From Bacteroidota bacterium (lineage in GTDB: Bacteria > Bacteroidota > Bacteroidia > Chitinophagales > Chitinophagaceae): a DNA stretch of 64,000 nucleotides. The stretch is from assembly GCA_018268135.1 (NCBI GenBank), contig JAFDXD010000120.1:1-64000 (forward strand), read 5' to 3'. The position numbers and the translations under genes are program-made. How positions within the stretch are numbered: position 1 is the stretch's first letter; each line of letters begins with the position of its first letter. The notes under the pieces are model-generated. The model had not been told where the DNA came from. It worked only from the letters and a program-made list of their open reading frames with translations, and ran no database searches. Positions 35,087 to 43,269 of this stretch are shown one piece after another.

Positions 35087-35851
35087 TTATTTTTTAAGGC
35101 TATTAATAATTGCTGCAAACTCAGAGGCTATAAGGCTTGCACCGCCTACTAAGCCGCCATCTACATCTGGCTGTCCAAATATTTCTACTGCATTGGCTGC
35201 TTTTACACTGCCTCCATATAATATTGAAATGGTAGCTGCTATTTCTTCACCATACTTACCGGCTAATACTTTTCTTATATGTGCATGCATTTGCTGCGCC
35301 TGCTCACTACTAGCGGTACGGCCTGTGCCAATAGCCCAAATAGGTTCGTAGGCAATTACAAATCCCTTTATTGCTTGTGCATCTAAGTGAAAAAGGCTTT
35401 CTTTTAACTGCGTTTCTACGTAACCGTTTTGCTGCTCGCTTTCCCTGATTTGCAAGGGCTCACCACAACAAAAAATTGGCTTTATCCCATTAGCAAGGGC
35501 AATATCTACTTTGGCTGCAAGCAGCGCATTATCTTCATGGTTGTATTCTCTTCTTTCGCTATGGCCAATAATTACATACGTTACCTGTATGCTCTTAAGC
35601 ATGGTAACACTTACCTCGCCTGTATATGCGCCATTACTTTTATCTGAGCAGTTTTGTGCCGCTACAAATACATTTGGCTTATTGCTTACTCTTTGTTCTA
35701 CATTAATTAAATACGGAAAAGGCACCCCAAGCACTACCTGCTGATTTGGATGTAATGAAAAACCTGTATTTAATAAATCATCTGTAAGTTTTTCGGCTTC
35801 GCTTACGGTTAAATTCATTTTCCAGTTTGCCGCTGCTATTTGTTTACGCAT
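35087..35851 (-). CDS. tpiA: Triosephosphate isomerase
   Basis: 254 residues, the full family length. Catalytic motifs are AANWKMN (K11), IIGHSERRE (H97), AYEPIWAIGTG (E169, with the flexible loop following) and the phosphate loop YGGSVKAANA with GGLVGGASL near the end. Glycolytic interconversion of DHAP and GAP. The GlmU-like gene ends 8 bp upstream on the same strand, so both are probably cotranscribed. Confidence 0.98.
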   Translation of the reverse strand: MRKQIAAANWKMNLTVSEAEKLTDDLLNTGFSLHPNQQVVLGVPFPYLINVEQRVSNKPNVFVAAQNCSDKSNGAYTGEVSVTMLKSIQVTYVIIGHSERREYNHEDNALLAAKVDIALANGIKPIFCCGEPLQIRESEQQNGYVETQLKESLFHLDAQAIKGFVIAYEPIWAIGTGRTASSEQAQQMHAHIRKVLAGKYGEEIAATISILYGGSVKAANAVEIFGQPDVDGGLVGGASLIASEFAAIINSLKK

Positions 35852-35859
35852 GTTTGCTT

Positions 35860-36900
35860 TTATTGATTGGTTGAATAAATATTTTGTAAAATGTCAATTT
35901 CAGTTTGAGTGAGTTGTTGCTGCTTCATTTTTTTCCAGTTGCTTATATCTGCAAGAGCTTTTTCAAATATATAACGTTCATGCCCCCACGAAAAATTTTC
36001 TACCCTTCGGGAAGGCATTTTATCTGTAAATATATTGCAACAAACTCCCACAATAGTGCCGGTATTGAAGGATGTATTAATGGCGCATCGGCTGTAATCT
36101 CCCATTATTAAGCCGGCTTTGTTTCCTGCGGCTATGCAATCACTTTGAGTAACTAAATATTTCACCTGCCCACCTGTATTTTTTACATTACTATTACTGC
36201 TGCCAGCCCCAAGGTTGCACCATTCTCCCAACACACTATCTCCCAGGTAGCCATCATGTGCCTTATTGCTATTGGCAAAAATTACAGTATTTTTTATCTC
36301 CCCTCCTACTACACAATTTGGCCCAATGCTTGTGCTTCCATATATTTTTGCCCCCATCTTCACCACCGAATTTTGTCCTAAATAAAATGGTCCCCTAATG
36401 CAAGTTCCTTCCATTATTTCTGCACCCTTATCAATGTAAACAGGGCCTGCAGTTGCATTAAAAATACAGTATTCGGCTTTTACGCCATCTTCTATAAAAA
36501 TATTATTTTCGTTGGTACACCCATTGCTGTTACTCAATTTATTGGATGCTCGTTGGTAGGTTAATAATCCATAATCCTGCCTAAGGGCCCAATCGTTCAA
36601 TTGAAAAATATTCCAGGGGTAATGAATAATTTTTATGTCATCTGATTCAAAAAGTGGCAATTTATCTTTTGCTGCTTTTAATATTACCTCAAAATTTTCT
36701 TTGCAGGGAATTATATTGGCATCTACAGCAATAGCATCGGCTGTAATGAGATTTTTATCTGTAATAATTTCAGCATGAGTAAGCAGTTGCCATTTTTGTG
36801 AAATGGTTAAAATACCAACCCTAATATCCGATACATGCCTTGTGAGTGAAAGAGGTACAAGCTTATTGCTGCATCCTGATTCATCTAAAAAAATTTTCAT
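35860..36900 (-). CDS. GlmU-like putative sugar nucleotidyltransferase / acyltransferase
   Basis: 346 residues of the Bacteroidota GlmU-like group. The N-terminal half is a reduced nucleotidyltransferase-like domain (MKIFLDESGCSNKLVPLSLTRHVSDIRVGI). The C-terminal half is a left-handed beta-helix with hexapeptide repeats (about 145-290, such as IDKGAEIMEGTCIRGPFYLGQNSVVKMGAKIYG). It likely supplies UDP-GlcNAc precursor steps for peptidoglycan and glycans in this phylum, which usually lacks classical GlmU. Which half-reactions it performs cannot be read from sequence. Its promoter must lie in the 42 bp before the rpmE2 terminator or overlap it. Confidence 0.82.
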   Translation of the reverse strand: MKIFLDESGCSNKLVPLSLTRHVSDIRVGILTISQKWQLLTHAEIITDKNLITADAIAVDANIIPCKENFEVILKAAKDKLPLFESDDIKIIHYPWNIFQLNDWALRQDYGLLTYQRASNKLSNSNGCTNENNIFIEDGVKAEYCIFNATAGPVYIDKGAEIMEGTCIRGPFYLGQNSVVKMGAKIYGSTSIGPNCVVGGEIKNTVIFANSNKAHDGYLGDSVLGEWCNLGAGSSNSNVKNTGGQVKYLVTQSDCIAAGNKAGLIMGDYSRCAINTSFNTGTIVGVCCNIFTDKMPSRRVENFSWGHERYIFEKALADISNWKKMKQQQLTQTEIDILQNIYSTNQ

Positions 36901-36942
36901 TGCGATAAAATTACTGAATTGCCCCGGCTAAATAGCAAAGGC

Positions 36943-36976
36943 ATAAAAAAATCCCTCCGGAAAAACCGGAAGGACT
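36943..36976 (-). terminator. Terminator of rpmE2
   Basis: TCCCTCCGG (36952-36960) and CCGGAAGGA (36966-36974) form the stem with a loop of five A. On the minus strand the T-tract ATTTTTTTAT follows. It lies about 50 bp after the L31 stop and isolates it from the GlmU-like gene. Confidence 0.88.
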
Positions 36977-37026
36977 TTAAAGTATAGCCATGAAAAACAA
37001 ACTTTAGTAAGAAATGCTTACTATAA

Positions 37027-37284
37027 TTATTTTGCTTTCTTTTCGTAACGTTTTTTAAATTTATCAATACGGCCTGCTGTATCTACCAATACATTCTTAC
37101 CTGTATAAAATGGGTGAGATGTATTAGAAATTTCCAGTTTTACTACCGGATATTCTTTTCCATCTTCTTCAAAAATGATTGTTTCTTTAGTTTCTGCAGT
37201 AGAACGGCTTAAAAAGGTATGGCCATTGCTCATATCCTTAAAAACCACTGTTCTGTAACTTGTTGGGTGAATCCCTTTCTTCAT
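37027..37284 (-). CDS. rpmE2: 50S ribosomal protein L31, type B
   Basis: 85 residues matching type B L31: [17 protein letters not shown] at the start and [28 protein letters not shown] near the end. The CxxC zinc motifs of type A are absent, as expected for the zinc-independent form. Monocistronic with its own terminator. Confidence 0.96.
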   Translation of the reverse strand: MKKGIHPTSYRTVVFKDMSNGHTFLSRSTAETKETIIFEEDGKEYPVVKLEISNTSHPFYTGKNVLVDTAGRIDKFKKRYEKKAK

Positions 37285-37369
37285 AAATGTTTTTTTTGAC
37301 GTACGGATTTTGCCGTACAGGTTTTTTAAAACGCAAATTTAGGCATTTATTGTTAAAAAACCAAGGTAA

Positions 37370-37861
37370 TCAGCTCTTCATATTTACAAATTGCAGCGCT
37401 ATTCCCAGGTTCCAGGCCTTGCTCGCTTGTATTACTTCCTGCAAATCATCAATTTTTTTGCCCGTTACCCTAATAATATCGTCCATAATGGCTGCCTGCA
37501 CCTTTAGGCCACTGTCTTTTATTAGTTTCACTATCTTTTTAGCATCATCCTGCTTTATTCCATTGCGTACGGGTACCTCTTTTTTGGTAACCTTACCGCT
37601 TTGAAACGGCTCTTTAGATAAATCATATACTTCTGCGGCAAGCCCCTGCTTCATACTTCTGCTAATCATTACGTCCACTATCTGGTTTATCTTCATTTCA
37701 CTATCTGCCTCCAGGTTTACTTTAAAATCTTTTTTATTAAGATCAATCACTACATGTGAGCCTTTAAAATCAAACCTGTTAGTAATTTCTTTGTTTACAG
37801 TATTGATTGCATTATCTAAAGTTTGCAAATCAACCTTACTTACCATATCAAAAGATGCCAT
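37370..37861 (-). CDS. yajQ: YajQ family nucleotide (c-di-GMP)-binding protein
   Basis: 163 residues matching YajQ/UPF0234 throughout: ASFDMVSKVDLQTLDNAINTVNKEI at the start, RFDFKGS near residue 35, and VTGKKIDDLQEVI with a terminal LQFVN. Members in other bacteria bind c-di-GMP or nucleic acid. The role in this organism is unknown. It lies between L31 and the outer-membrane barrel gene, on the same strand as both. Confidence 0.94.
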   Translation of the reverse strand: MASFDMVSKVDLQTLDNAINTVNKEITNRFDFKGSHVVIDLNKKDFKVNLEADSEMKINQIVDVMISRSMKQGLAAEVYDLSKEPFQSGKVTKKEVPVRNGIKQDDAKKIVKLIKDSGLKVQAAIMDDIIRVTGKKIDDLQEVIQASKAWNLGIALQFVNMKS

Positions 37862-37910
37862 AATATTTTGTTTTTGGTAAAATTAAGTAAAGTTGCAAAG
37901 GATAAAAAGT

Positions 37911-37951
37911 AAAAAAGGGCAAATAAGATGATGAATGAATCTTATTTGCCC
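37911..37951 (-). terminator. Terminator of the outer-membrane barrel gene
   Basis: GGGCAAATAAGAT (37917-37929) pairs with ATCTTATTTGCCC (37939-37951). On the minus strand six T residues follow. It lies 22 bp after the barrel gene stop and also shields yajQ from read-through. Confidence 0.92.
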
Positions 37952-37973
37952 TATGGGTATTAGGTTGAATAAT

Positions 37974-40394
37974 TTATTTAATCCTGTTGCCTTCGCTCTC
38001 CAGGCCGGTATTGCGTTGGCGGGCAGCTTTTACCTGACTATTTCCAAACCTGTAGTTAAAACTTATTCTCACCGTTTGATTTTCATTCTGTTGATTAATG
38101 TTTAATACAGTATTTCCAAGGTTAGAATAAGCTTTGAATTTTGTGGTTCTGAAAATATCTGTAACCGCAAGTTTTACCGTTGCTTTATTCTTCATAAACT
38201 GTTTTTGAATACCGGCATCCAAACCACCCATTGCCTCATGTTTCCAAACACTTTCTAACCCGGGGCCGTTAAACCATCCACTTAGTTCTGCCTTGTAATT
38301 TTTACCCAACAAAAAGCTTTGCTGCATATAGGCTCCATAGCTTGAGGCATTTACATTTACTACCACATTATTGTAAGTGCCATTTAACTGCTGAAAATTG
38401 TACCAGATATTTGCATACCCTGTCCACCATTTTGTAATATTAAGCGGTGAGCTGATGTTGGCACTATATATTTTTTGTGTGGCAATATTTTGTTGCTGCA
38501 CATAAGTTGCATTGCCTACAGTATCTGTTACCTGAGTAGCATAATCTTTTACATAGCTATACCCTAGTGTGGTTGTCAACTTCGATTTAAAAGTGTGACT
38601 CAGTTCTACACTATTGGTGTATTGTGGCCTTAAAAAAGCATTTCCTTTTTCGTAGGTTAATTCATCTAATTTGTTTTCAAATGGATTAAGATCCTGGTAA
38701 TCGGGGCGGTCTATTCTTCTACTGTATGTAAGGCCAAAACTATTTTTTTCATTTACATTAAAGCTCAAAGCTGCACTTGGAAAAAAATCGAGGTAACTTT
38801 TCTTTACATTATTATCTGCCTGTATAGCACCATCACCACGGGTTAGCAATCCTTCACTATTGGTTTGCTCTGCCCTTACTCCAGCCTGCAGGCTCCATTT
38901 TGTATTAAACTGTCGATTGTAATTCAGGTAACTGGCATTTACATTTTCTGAATATACAAAGCGGTTGCTTTGCCCCAGGTTTTTTATTGGCCCACTATTG
39001 CCATAATCAAAATAATCCAAAGAATTCCGTGTTTTTACATAAGAAAATTTAGCTCCATACCCAATCTTACCTTTCCAAAATTTTTGCTCTACATCTAACT
39101 TAGCGGTATAAATATCAATATCTGTTGGTGTATTGTTGCCCGTAATTTTTGTTTGCAGTAAATGATCATTTACATCATAATAATAATTGGGCTGGTAACT
39201 GCTCCCGGTACTTCTAAACAAACCATAGTCGCCATCAAAACTAATTTCTTTACCACTTGTATCTGCAAACCTGTAATTCACATTAAAATTAGTATTGTTT
39301 CTGTTGCCAGGCATTGAGTTGGTTGCTACAAGGGTTTTTATTAACTGTTTGTTTTCATCATAAATTTTGGTGCTGCCATTTGTATTAAATGAGCCACCTC
39401 CAAGGTAAGAAGTTACTAAAAATCCATAGGTGCTTTTTTTATTGGCAAAAAAATCAATGCCTGCTTTTGCAGATAAGCCTCTTCTAATATTGTGCATCCT
39501 GGTATGTTGGTCATAAATAGTATCATTTTGCACTCTATAAATATCTAAGTCATTATCACGATTTCCGATATTGCCACTAAAATTGCTGAAAACATTTACT
39601 TTTTTATTTCTGTAGTTCAAACTTACTGAACCATTGCCTTTTGGAGTAATACCCTGTATAAATCCAAGGCTCGCATTTCCATTGGTTCCATAAGATTTAT
39701 TTTTCTTTAGTTTGATATTGATAATTCCTGCATTGCCGCTTGCATCATATTTTGCACTTGGGTTTGCAATCATTTCTATTGATTCAATGTCTGTACTGTT
39801 TATCCCCCTCAAATAATCTGCAAGGCTTTTAGTATCCATTTGCGTTAATTTTCCATCAATATAAATTTTTACACCGCTCTTACCTTTCATGCTGATGTTG
39901 TCATTATTATCTACCACTACTCCGGGGCTTTTTTGCAAAAGCTCCATAGCATTGCTACCAGTTGCGTTAATACTGTTTTCTACATTAAATACTATTTTAT
40001 CTGCTTTTACTTCTATCATGGGCCTTTTGGCCACTACGGTTACAGCCGACAAACTTTTTTCAATAGGCATTAGTTGCAGCGTACCTACCTGCACAGATGG
40101 TACTGCGGCACTTACGGTAACTAAATTGCTGTACACTTTAGTGTGGCCTACGGAGGTTCCTACTACCAGGTAATTTCCTTCTTTAATATTTTCAAAAGAA
40201 AAATTTCCCTCTTTATCTACCAATGAAATTTTAATAAGGCCAGAATCCTTGGCATGTAATAATGAAACAGATGCTGCATCAATAATCTTTTGATTGCCTC
40301 CATCTCTAATTGTTCCGGTAATTTTTCCGGCATTTTGCGCATAACTGCAAAGGCTAATGGTAGCCAGCAGCAGAGTTGATAATTGTTTTTTCAT
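37974..40394 (-). CDS. Outer-membrane beta-barrel (TonB-dependent receptor-like) protein
   Basis: 806 residues with a signal peptide (1-19, ending SYAQ). A carboxypeptidase-regulatory-like domain (about 22-110), a plug-like segment (about 120-230, MELLQKSPGVVVDNNDNISMKGKSGVKIYIDG and ANPSAKYDASGNAGIINIKLKK) and a long beta-barrel of the OMP_b-brl_3 type follow. These are common in Bacteroidota, often many per genome, and their ligands are unknown. No SusD partner is adjacent. It is monocistronic with its own terminator. Confidence 0.9.
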   Translation of the reverse strand: MKKQLSTLLLATISLCSYAQNAGKITGTIRDGGNQKIIDAASVSLLHAKDSGLIKISLVDKEGNFSFENIKEGNYLVVGTSVGHTKVYSNLVTVSAAVPSVQVGTLQLMPIEKSLSAVTVVAKRPMIEVKADKIVFNVENSINATGSNAMELLQKSPGVVVDNNDNISMKGKSGVKIYIDGKLTQMDTKSLADYLRGINSTDIESIEMIANPSAKYDASGNAGIINIKLKKNKSYGTNGNASLGFIQGITPKGNGSVSLNYRNKKVNVFSNFSGNIGNRDNDLDIYRVQNDTIYDQHTRMHNIRRGLSAKAGIDFFANKKSTYGFLVTSYLGGGSFNTNGSTKIYDENKQLIKTLVATNSMPGNRNNTNFNVNYRFADTSGKEISFDGDYGLFRSTGSSYQPNYYYDVNDHLLQTKITGNNTPTDIDIYTAKLDVEQKFWKGKIGYGAKFSYVKTRNSLDYFDYGNSGPIKNLGQSNRFVYSENVNASYLNYNRQFNTKWSLQAGVRAEQTNSEGLLTRGDGAIQADNNVKKSYLDFFPSAALSFNVNEKNSFGLTYSRRIDRPDYQDLNPFENKLDELTYEKGNAFLRPQYTNSVELSHTFKSKLTTTLGYSYVKDYATQVTDTVGNATYVQQQNIATQKIYSANISSPLNITKWWTGYANIWYNFQQLNGTYNNVVVNVNASSYGAYMQQSFLLGKNYKAELSGWFNGPGLESVWKHEAMGGLDAGIQKQFMKNKATVKLAVTDIFRTTKFKAYSNLGNTVLNINQQNENQTVRISFNYRFGNSQVKAARQRNTGLESEGNRIK

Positions 40395-40534
40395 GACTAT
40401 ACTTTAAGTTTTTTTTAGCCCGATGGCTGCCGGGCCTGATTTGTTGACTTGTAGTTGTATACTTTAATAACTACTTCACAAAAGTAGGTACTTTGCATTG
40501 CAAGGTACAATGTTTAATAATGAACGGTAAAATA

Positions 40535-40573
40535 AAAGGATGACCGGTAGTATTAGTACTACGGTTATCCTTT
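40535..40573 (-). terminator. Probable terminator of lgt
   Basis: A long imperfect hairpin, AGGATGACCGGTAGT opposite ACTACGGTTATCCTT, lies about 20 bp after the lgt stop. The T-tract on the minus strand is interrupted (TTTTATTTTA), so termination may be partial. Confidence 0.65.
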
Positions 40574-40591
40574 ACAATAAGTTACAATCGA

Positions 40592-41920
40592 TTATTTTTT
40601 CAGGCTTGAAAATCGAAATTTACCAATAAAAATACATGCTAATCCACTGATTATAAGTAATATGGCTATTATTTCGGCCTGGGAGGGATGTAGGCCGAAT
40701 ACCTGGTAAGTTTTATTAACCCTTATTAATTCAACGCAAAACCGTTCTATCCCATTTAAGATTAAGTAAATACCAAACATCACTAATGGGGTTTTAATTT
40801 TTTTACGAATGCTCCATAAAAATAGAAAGATTAGTGTACATATTATGGTTTCGTACATGGGGGTAGGAAACACTGGTAAGGGTAGCACCCGGTTATGTTC
40901 ATCGTTAATACCCGGTATCAGAATACCGTCAGTATTTACATTTTGCGGATAAGGGTAGGCAAAAAACCAGTTCGGCAAAAAAGAAGGGCCTTTAAAATAT
41001 TTATGGGGCACTTTATCCAAAGTACCATAAAAACGGTCGGTAATGTACAAAGAATGATTGGCACTATCTGTTACCTCGCCTCTGGTAAAATAATCAGCAT
41101 AGGTTTGCAGTTTTTTATCAAATTCGCCTGGTGGGGCTACCGTTACTTTGCCATAAGCATCGCTAACATAGGCACTATTATAAATGCCCCAATCTCCATC
41201 GCCAGCTACCTGGCAGCCAATACGCCCAATGGCATAAGCCAGAATAAGGGCTGGGGCAGCAGCATCTACAAGATGGCGAATTTTAATTCCTTTTTTAACG
41301 GCATACCAGCAAATGGCAACGGCTGCAAGTATCAGCCCACCATAAAAAGTAAGGCCGCTTTGCGAAAAAATTCTGCCAATGGGGTCTTTAATAAATTCAT
41401 CCCAATTTTCGAAATTATCAAAAAGCTTTGCCCCTAAAATTCCAAATACTAAACCCAATATAATGATATCGCCTACCCTGTCGTGTGGCCAAATTCGTAC
41501 AGACCGATGCTCCGGTTCTTTTAATTTTTGCTTGTTCCTTTCCCACCATTTTATCCCTATCAATATAGCAGCTATTAAAATACCGCCAATGATATTTCCT
41601 TCTTTTGAAAAAATATAATCCTGAGCATTAACCTCTGCAGGCTTACTAAAAAGCAAGCCGATTAATTTGTATCCAAATACAAATCCAATGAGCCCATTTA
41701 ACATCAGTTCCAGCATAGAGGCTGGTTTTCCAACTATAATTTGCTCTTCTCTTGGCAAAAGCAAACCAAGCTTTTCTTTTCTCTTTAACTCACTACTTAA
41801 TACAATGGCTGCAACTACAAAAGCAATAGCCACCATCAAACCAAAAGTATTCAATATTTTAAGTGCATTCCATTCTACTCCAAACCAGTCTTTAAATACA
41901 TAATATAAATTGGGATACAT
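40592..41920 (-). CDS. lgt: Prolipoprotein diacylglyceryl transferase
   Basis: 442 residues with about eight membrane segments. The Lgt region is recognised by FGYKLIGLLF, SGLTFYGGLILA, AYAIGRIGCQVAGDGDWG (the Lgt signature around about residue 230), FPTPMYETIICTLIFLFLW and GIERFCVELIRVN near the end. It attaches diacylglycerol to the lipobox Cys of preprolipoproteins, such as the SusD protein here. It is about 150 residues longer than E. coli Lgt because of extended loops (about 60-130 and 240-320), a feature I believe is usual in this phylum. Confidence 0.92.
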   Translation of the reverse strand: MYPNLYYVFKDWFGVEWNALKILNTFGLMVAIAFVVAAIVLSSELKRKEKLGLLLPREEQIIVGKPASMLELMLNGLIGFVFGYKLIGLLFSKPAEVNAQDYIFSKEGNIIGGILIAAILIGIKWWERNKQKLKEPEHRSVRIWPHDRVGDIIILGLVFGILGAKLFDNFENWDEFIKDPIGRIFSQSGLTFYGGLILAAVAICWYAVKKGIKIRHLVDAAAPALILAYAIGRIGCQVAGDGDWGIYNSAYVSDAYGKVTVAPPGEFDKKLQTYADYFTRGEVTDSANHSLYITDRFYGTLDKVPHKYFKGPSFLPNWFFAYPYPQNVNTDGILIPGINDEHNRVLPLPVFPTPMYETIICTLIFLFLWSIRKKIKTPLVMFGIYLILNGIERFCVELIRVNKTYQVFGLHPSQAEIIAILLIISGLACIFIGKFRFSSLKK

Positions 41921-41977
41921 TTTGTTGGTTTAAATTATTTCAAAAAAAGAAATGCAAGATATTCTTTACCCATTGCA

Positions 41978-42025
41978 AAAAAAAATCCTCCTGCATTTTT
42001 TATAAGCACAGGAGGATAAAAAAAA
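41978..42025 (-). terminator. Terminator of the bacilliredoxin gene
   Basis: ATCCTCCTG (41985-41993) pairs with CAGGAGGAT (42009-42017) around a 15-nt loop. A T-run follows on the minus strand, and an A-run on the other side could make it bidirectional. It starts about 20 bp after the bacilliredoxin stop. Confidence 0.88.
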
Positions 42026-42035
42026 ATTAAAAATA

Positions 42036-42452
42036 TTAATTGCAATATTGATTAAAAGCGCCTATTAAGTTATCGGCAATCATTTGTGCGCTACGCCCCT
42101 CTATCATGTGACGCTCTACCATGTGTACAAGCTGTCCGTTTTTAAACAAAGCAATAGCAGGCGAAGATGGCGGATAAGGAGCAAGGTGCTCTCTTATTTT
42201 GTTTACCGCTTCAATATCAAATCCGGCAAAGCTGGTCGTAAGATTATCGGGCTTATTAGAGGCATTATGCACTGCCATTAATACACCGGGCCTTGCAGTA
42301 CCTGCGCTGCAACCGCATACAGAATTAATCATTACAAGGGTGGTACCTTTATCAGTAATGGCCTGCTCAGCTTCGTTGGCAGTTAATAATTCTGTAAAAC
42401 CATTTTCTGTCAATTCCTCTTTCATCGGAATTACAATTTCTTCTGGATACAT
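42036..42452 (-). CDS. BrxA/BrxB family bacilliredoxin
   Basis: 138 residues matching the YphP/YqiW family. The redox motif is C46-G-C48 in INSVCGCSAGTARPG, with FAGFDIEAVNKIREHL and a C-terminal SPAIALFKNGQLVHMVERH. Bacilliredoxins remove bacillithiol (or act on related mixed disulfides) from oxidised proteins. Whether this organism makes bacillithiol cannot be judged from the window. Monocistronic, flanked by its terminator and the divergent hsp20 promoter region. Confidence 0.93.
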   Translation of the reverse strand: MYPEEIVIPMKEELTENGFTELLTANEAEQAITDKGTTLVMINSVCGCSAGTARPGVLMAVHNASNKPDNLTTSFAGFDIEAVNKIREHLAPYPPSSPAIALFKNGQLVHMVERHMIEGRSAQMIADNLIGAFNQYCN

Positions 42453-42546
42453 CGTTTATATAAATTTTAAAATATTTGAAGTGCAAAATTACAATGTAAT
42501 TACTAATAAATTAATGCTCTTTCAAAATGTTCCCATCTTAGCAAAA

Positions 42547-42587
42547 GTCATTATGACATAGTTATATTCCTAAAATGTCATTATGTC
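42547..42587 (+). promoter_or_regulatory. Paired GTCATTATG repeats upstream of hsp20
   Basis: GTCATTATGAC (42547-42557, palindromic except the centre) and GTCATTATGTC (42577-42587) are direct repeats starting 30 bp apart, close to three helical turns. They lie 26 bp and more upstream of the proposed -33 box, where an activator would bind. They do not match CIRCE. The binding factor is unknown. Confidence 0.5.
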
Positions 42588-42612
42588 TTTGATTTTTGAA
42601 ATAAAAATTCAA

Positions 42613-42645
42613 TTTGTCGTAAAAAATCTATTGGAATACATTTTG
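42613..42645 (+). promoter_or_regulatory. Candidate hsp20 promoter
   Basis: TTTG (42613-42616) and TACATTTT (42637-42644; one mismatch from TAnnTTTG) are 20 bp apart, the expected Bacteroidota spacing. The leader to the hsp20 ATG would be about 40 nt. Confidence 0.5.
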
Positions 42646-42691
42646 AACAAACAGAATCAAACAATTTAATTAAAAACAAAAAATTATAACC

Positions 42692-43132
42692 ATGACATTA
42701 GTAAAAGTAAACAACGGATTTTCAAAATCACTTGACGGAATGATGAAAGATTTATTTACCGAATTTCCATCAGCCGTAAGTAAAACCTTTAGAGAAGATG
42801 TTTTACATTTTCCTCCGGTAAACATAGTAGATAAAGAAGCAGCTTATACCATCGAAATGGCTGTACCCGGCTTTGAAAAATCTGATTTCAATGTAAAATT
42901 AGAAAACAACATTCTTACTATCAGCACAGAAAAGAAGGAAACAAAAACAGAAACTACAGAAAAAATTGTTCGGCAGGAGTTCAGTAAAAAATCTTTTAAA
43001 AGAAGTTTTACAATTGATGAAAAAATAGATGCTGAAAACATTCTTGCCAAATATGAAAATGGAATGTTGTTACTGGAACTACCCAAAAAAGAAATAATAA
43101 AAGCTGGCGCTAAAGAAATCAATATTCAGTAA
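42692..43132 (+). CDS. Small heat-shock protein, Hsp20/alpha-crystallin
   Basis: 146 residues. The alpha-crystallin domain (about 38-130) shows FPPVNIVDKEAAYTIEMAVPGFEKSDFNVKLENNILTI and ends with YENGMLLLELPKKE. The C-terminal KEINIQ carries the I-x-I type motif (INI) used for oligomer assembly. It is an ATP-independent holdase against aggregation. It has its own promoter and terminator, and paired GTCATTATG repeats upstream may mediate stress control. Confidence 0.95.
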   Translation: MTLVKVNNGFSKSLDGMMKDLFTEFPSAVSKTFREDVLHFPPVNIVDKEAAYTIEMAVPGFEKSDFNVKLENNILTISTEKKETKTETTEKIVRQEFSKKSFKRSFTIDEKIDAENILAKYENGMLLLELPKKEIIKAGAKEINIQ

Positions 43133-43182
43133 GAATATTATTTAAAAATACATACAGTTGATTACCTTAAATGATTGAAGGT

Positions 43183-43218
43183 AAGGCCTCCCCACTCTTG
43201 CGGAGGCTTTTTATTTTT
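43183..43218 (+). terminator. Terminator of hsp20
   Basis: AAGGCCTCC (43183-43191) pairs with GGAGGCTTT (43202-43210), followed by TTTTATTTTTATTT on the plus strand. About 50 bp after the hsp20 stop. Confidence 0.9.
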
Positions 43219-43269
43219 ATTTGTATAATTTAGCATTTTTAAAAAACCTAAAATTCAAGGTAACCGGAT

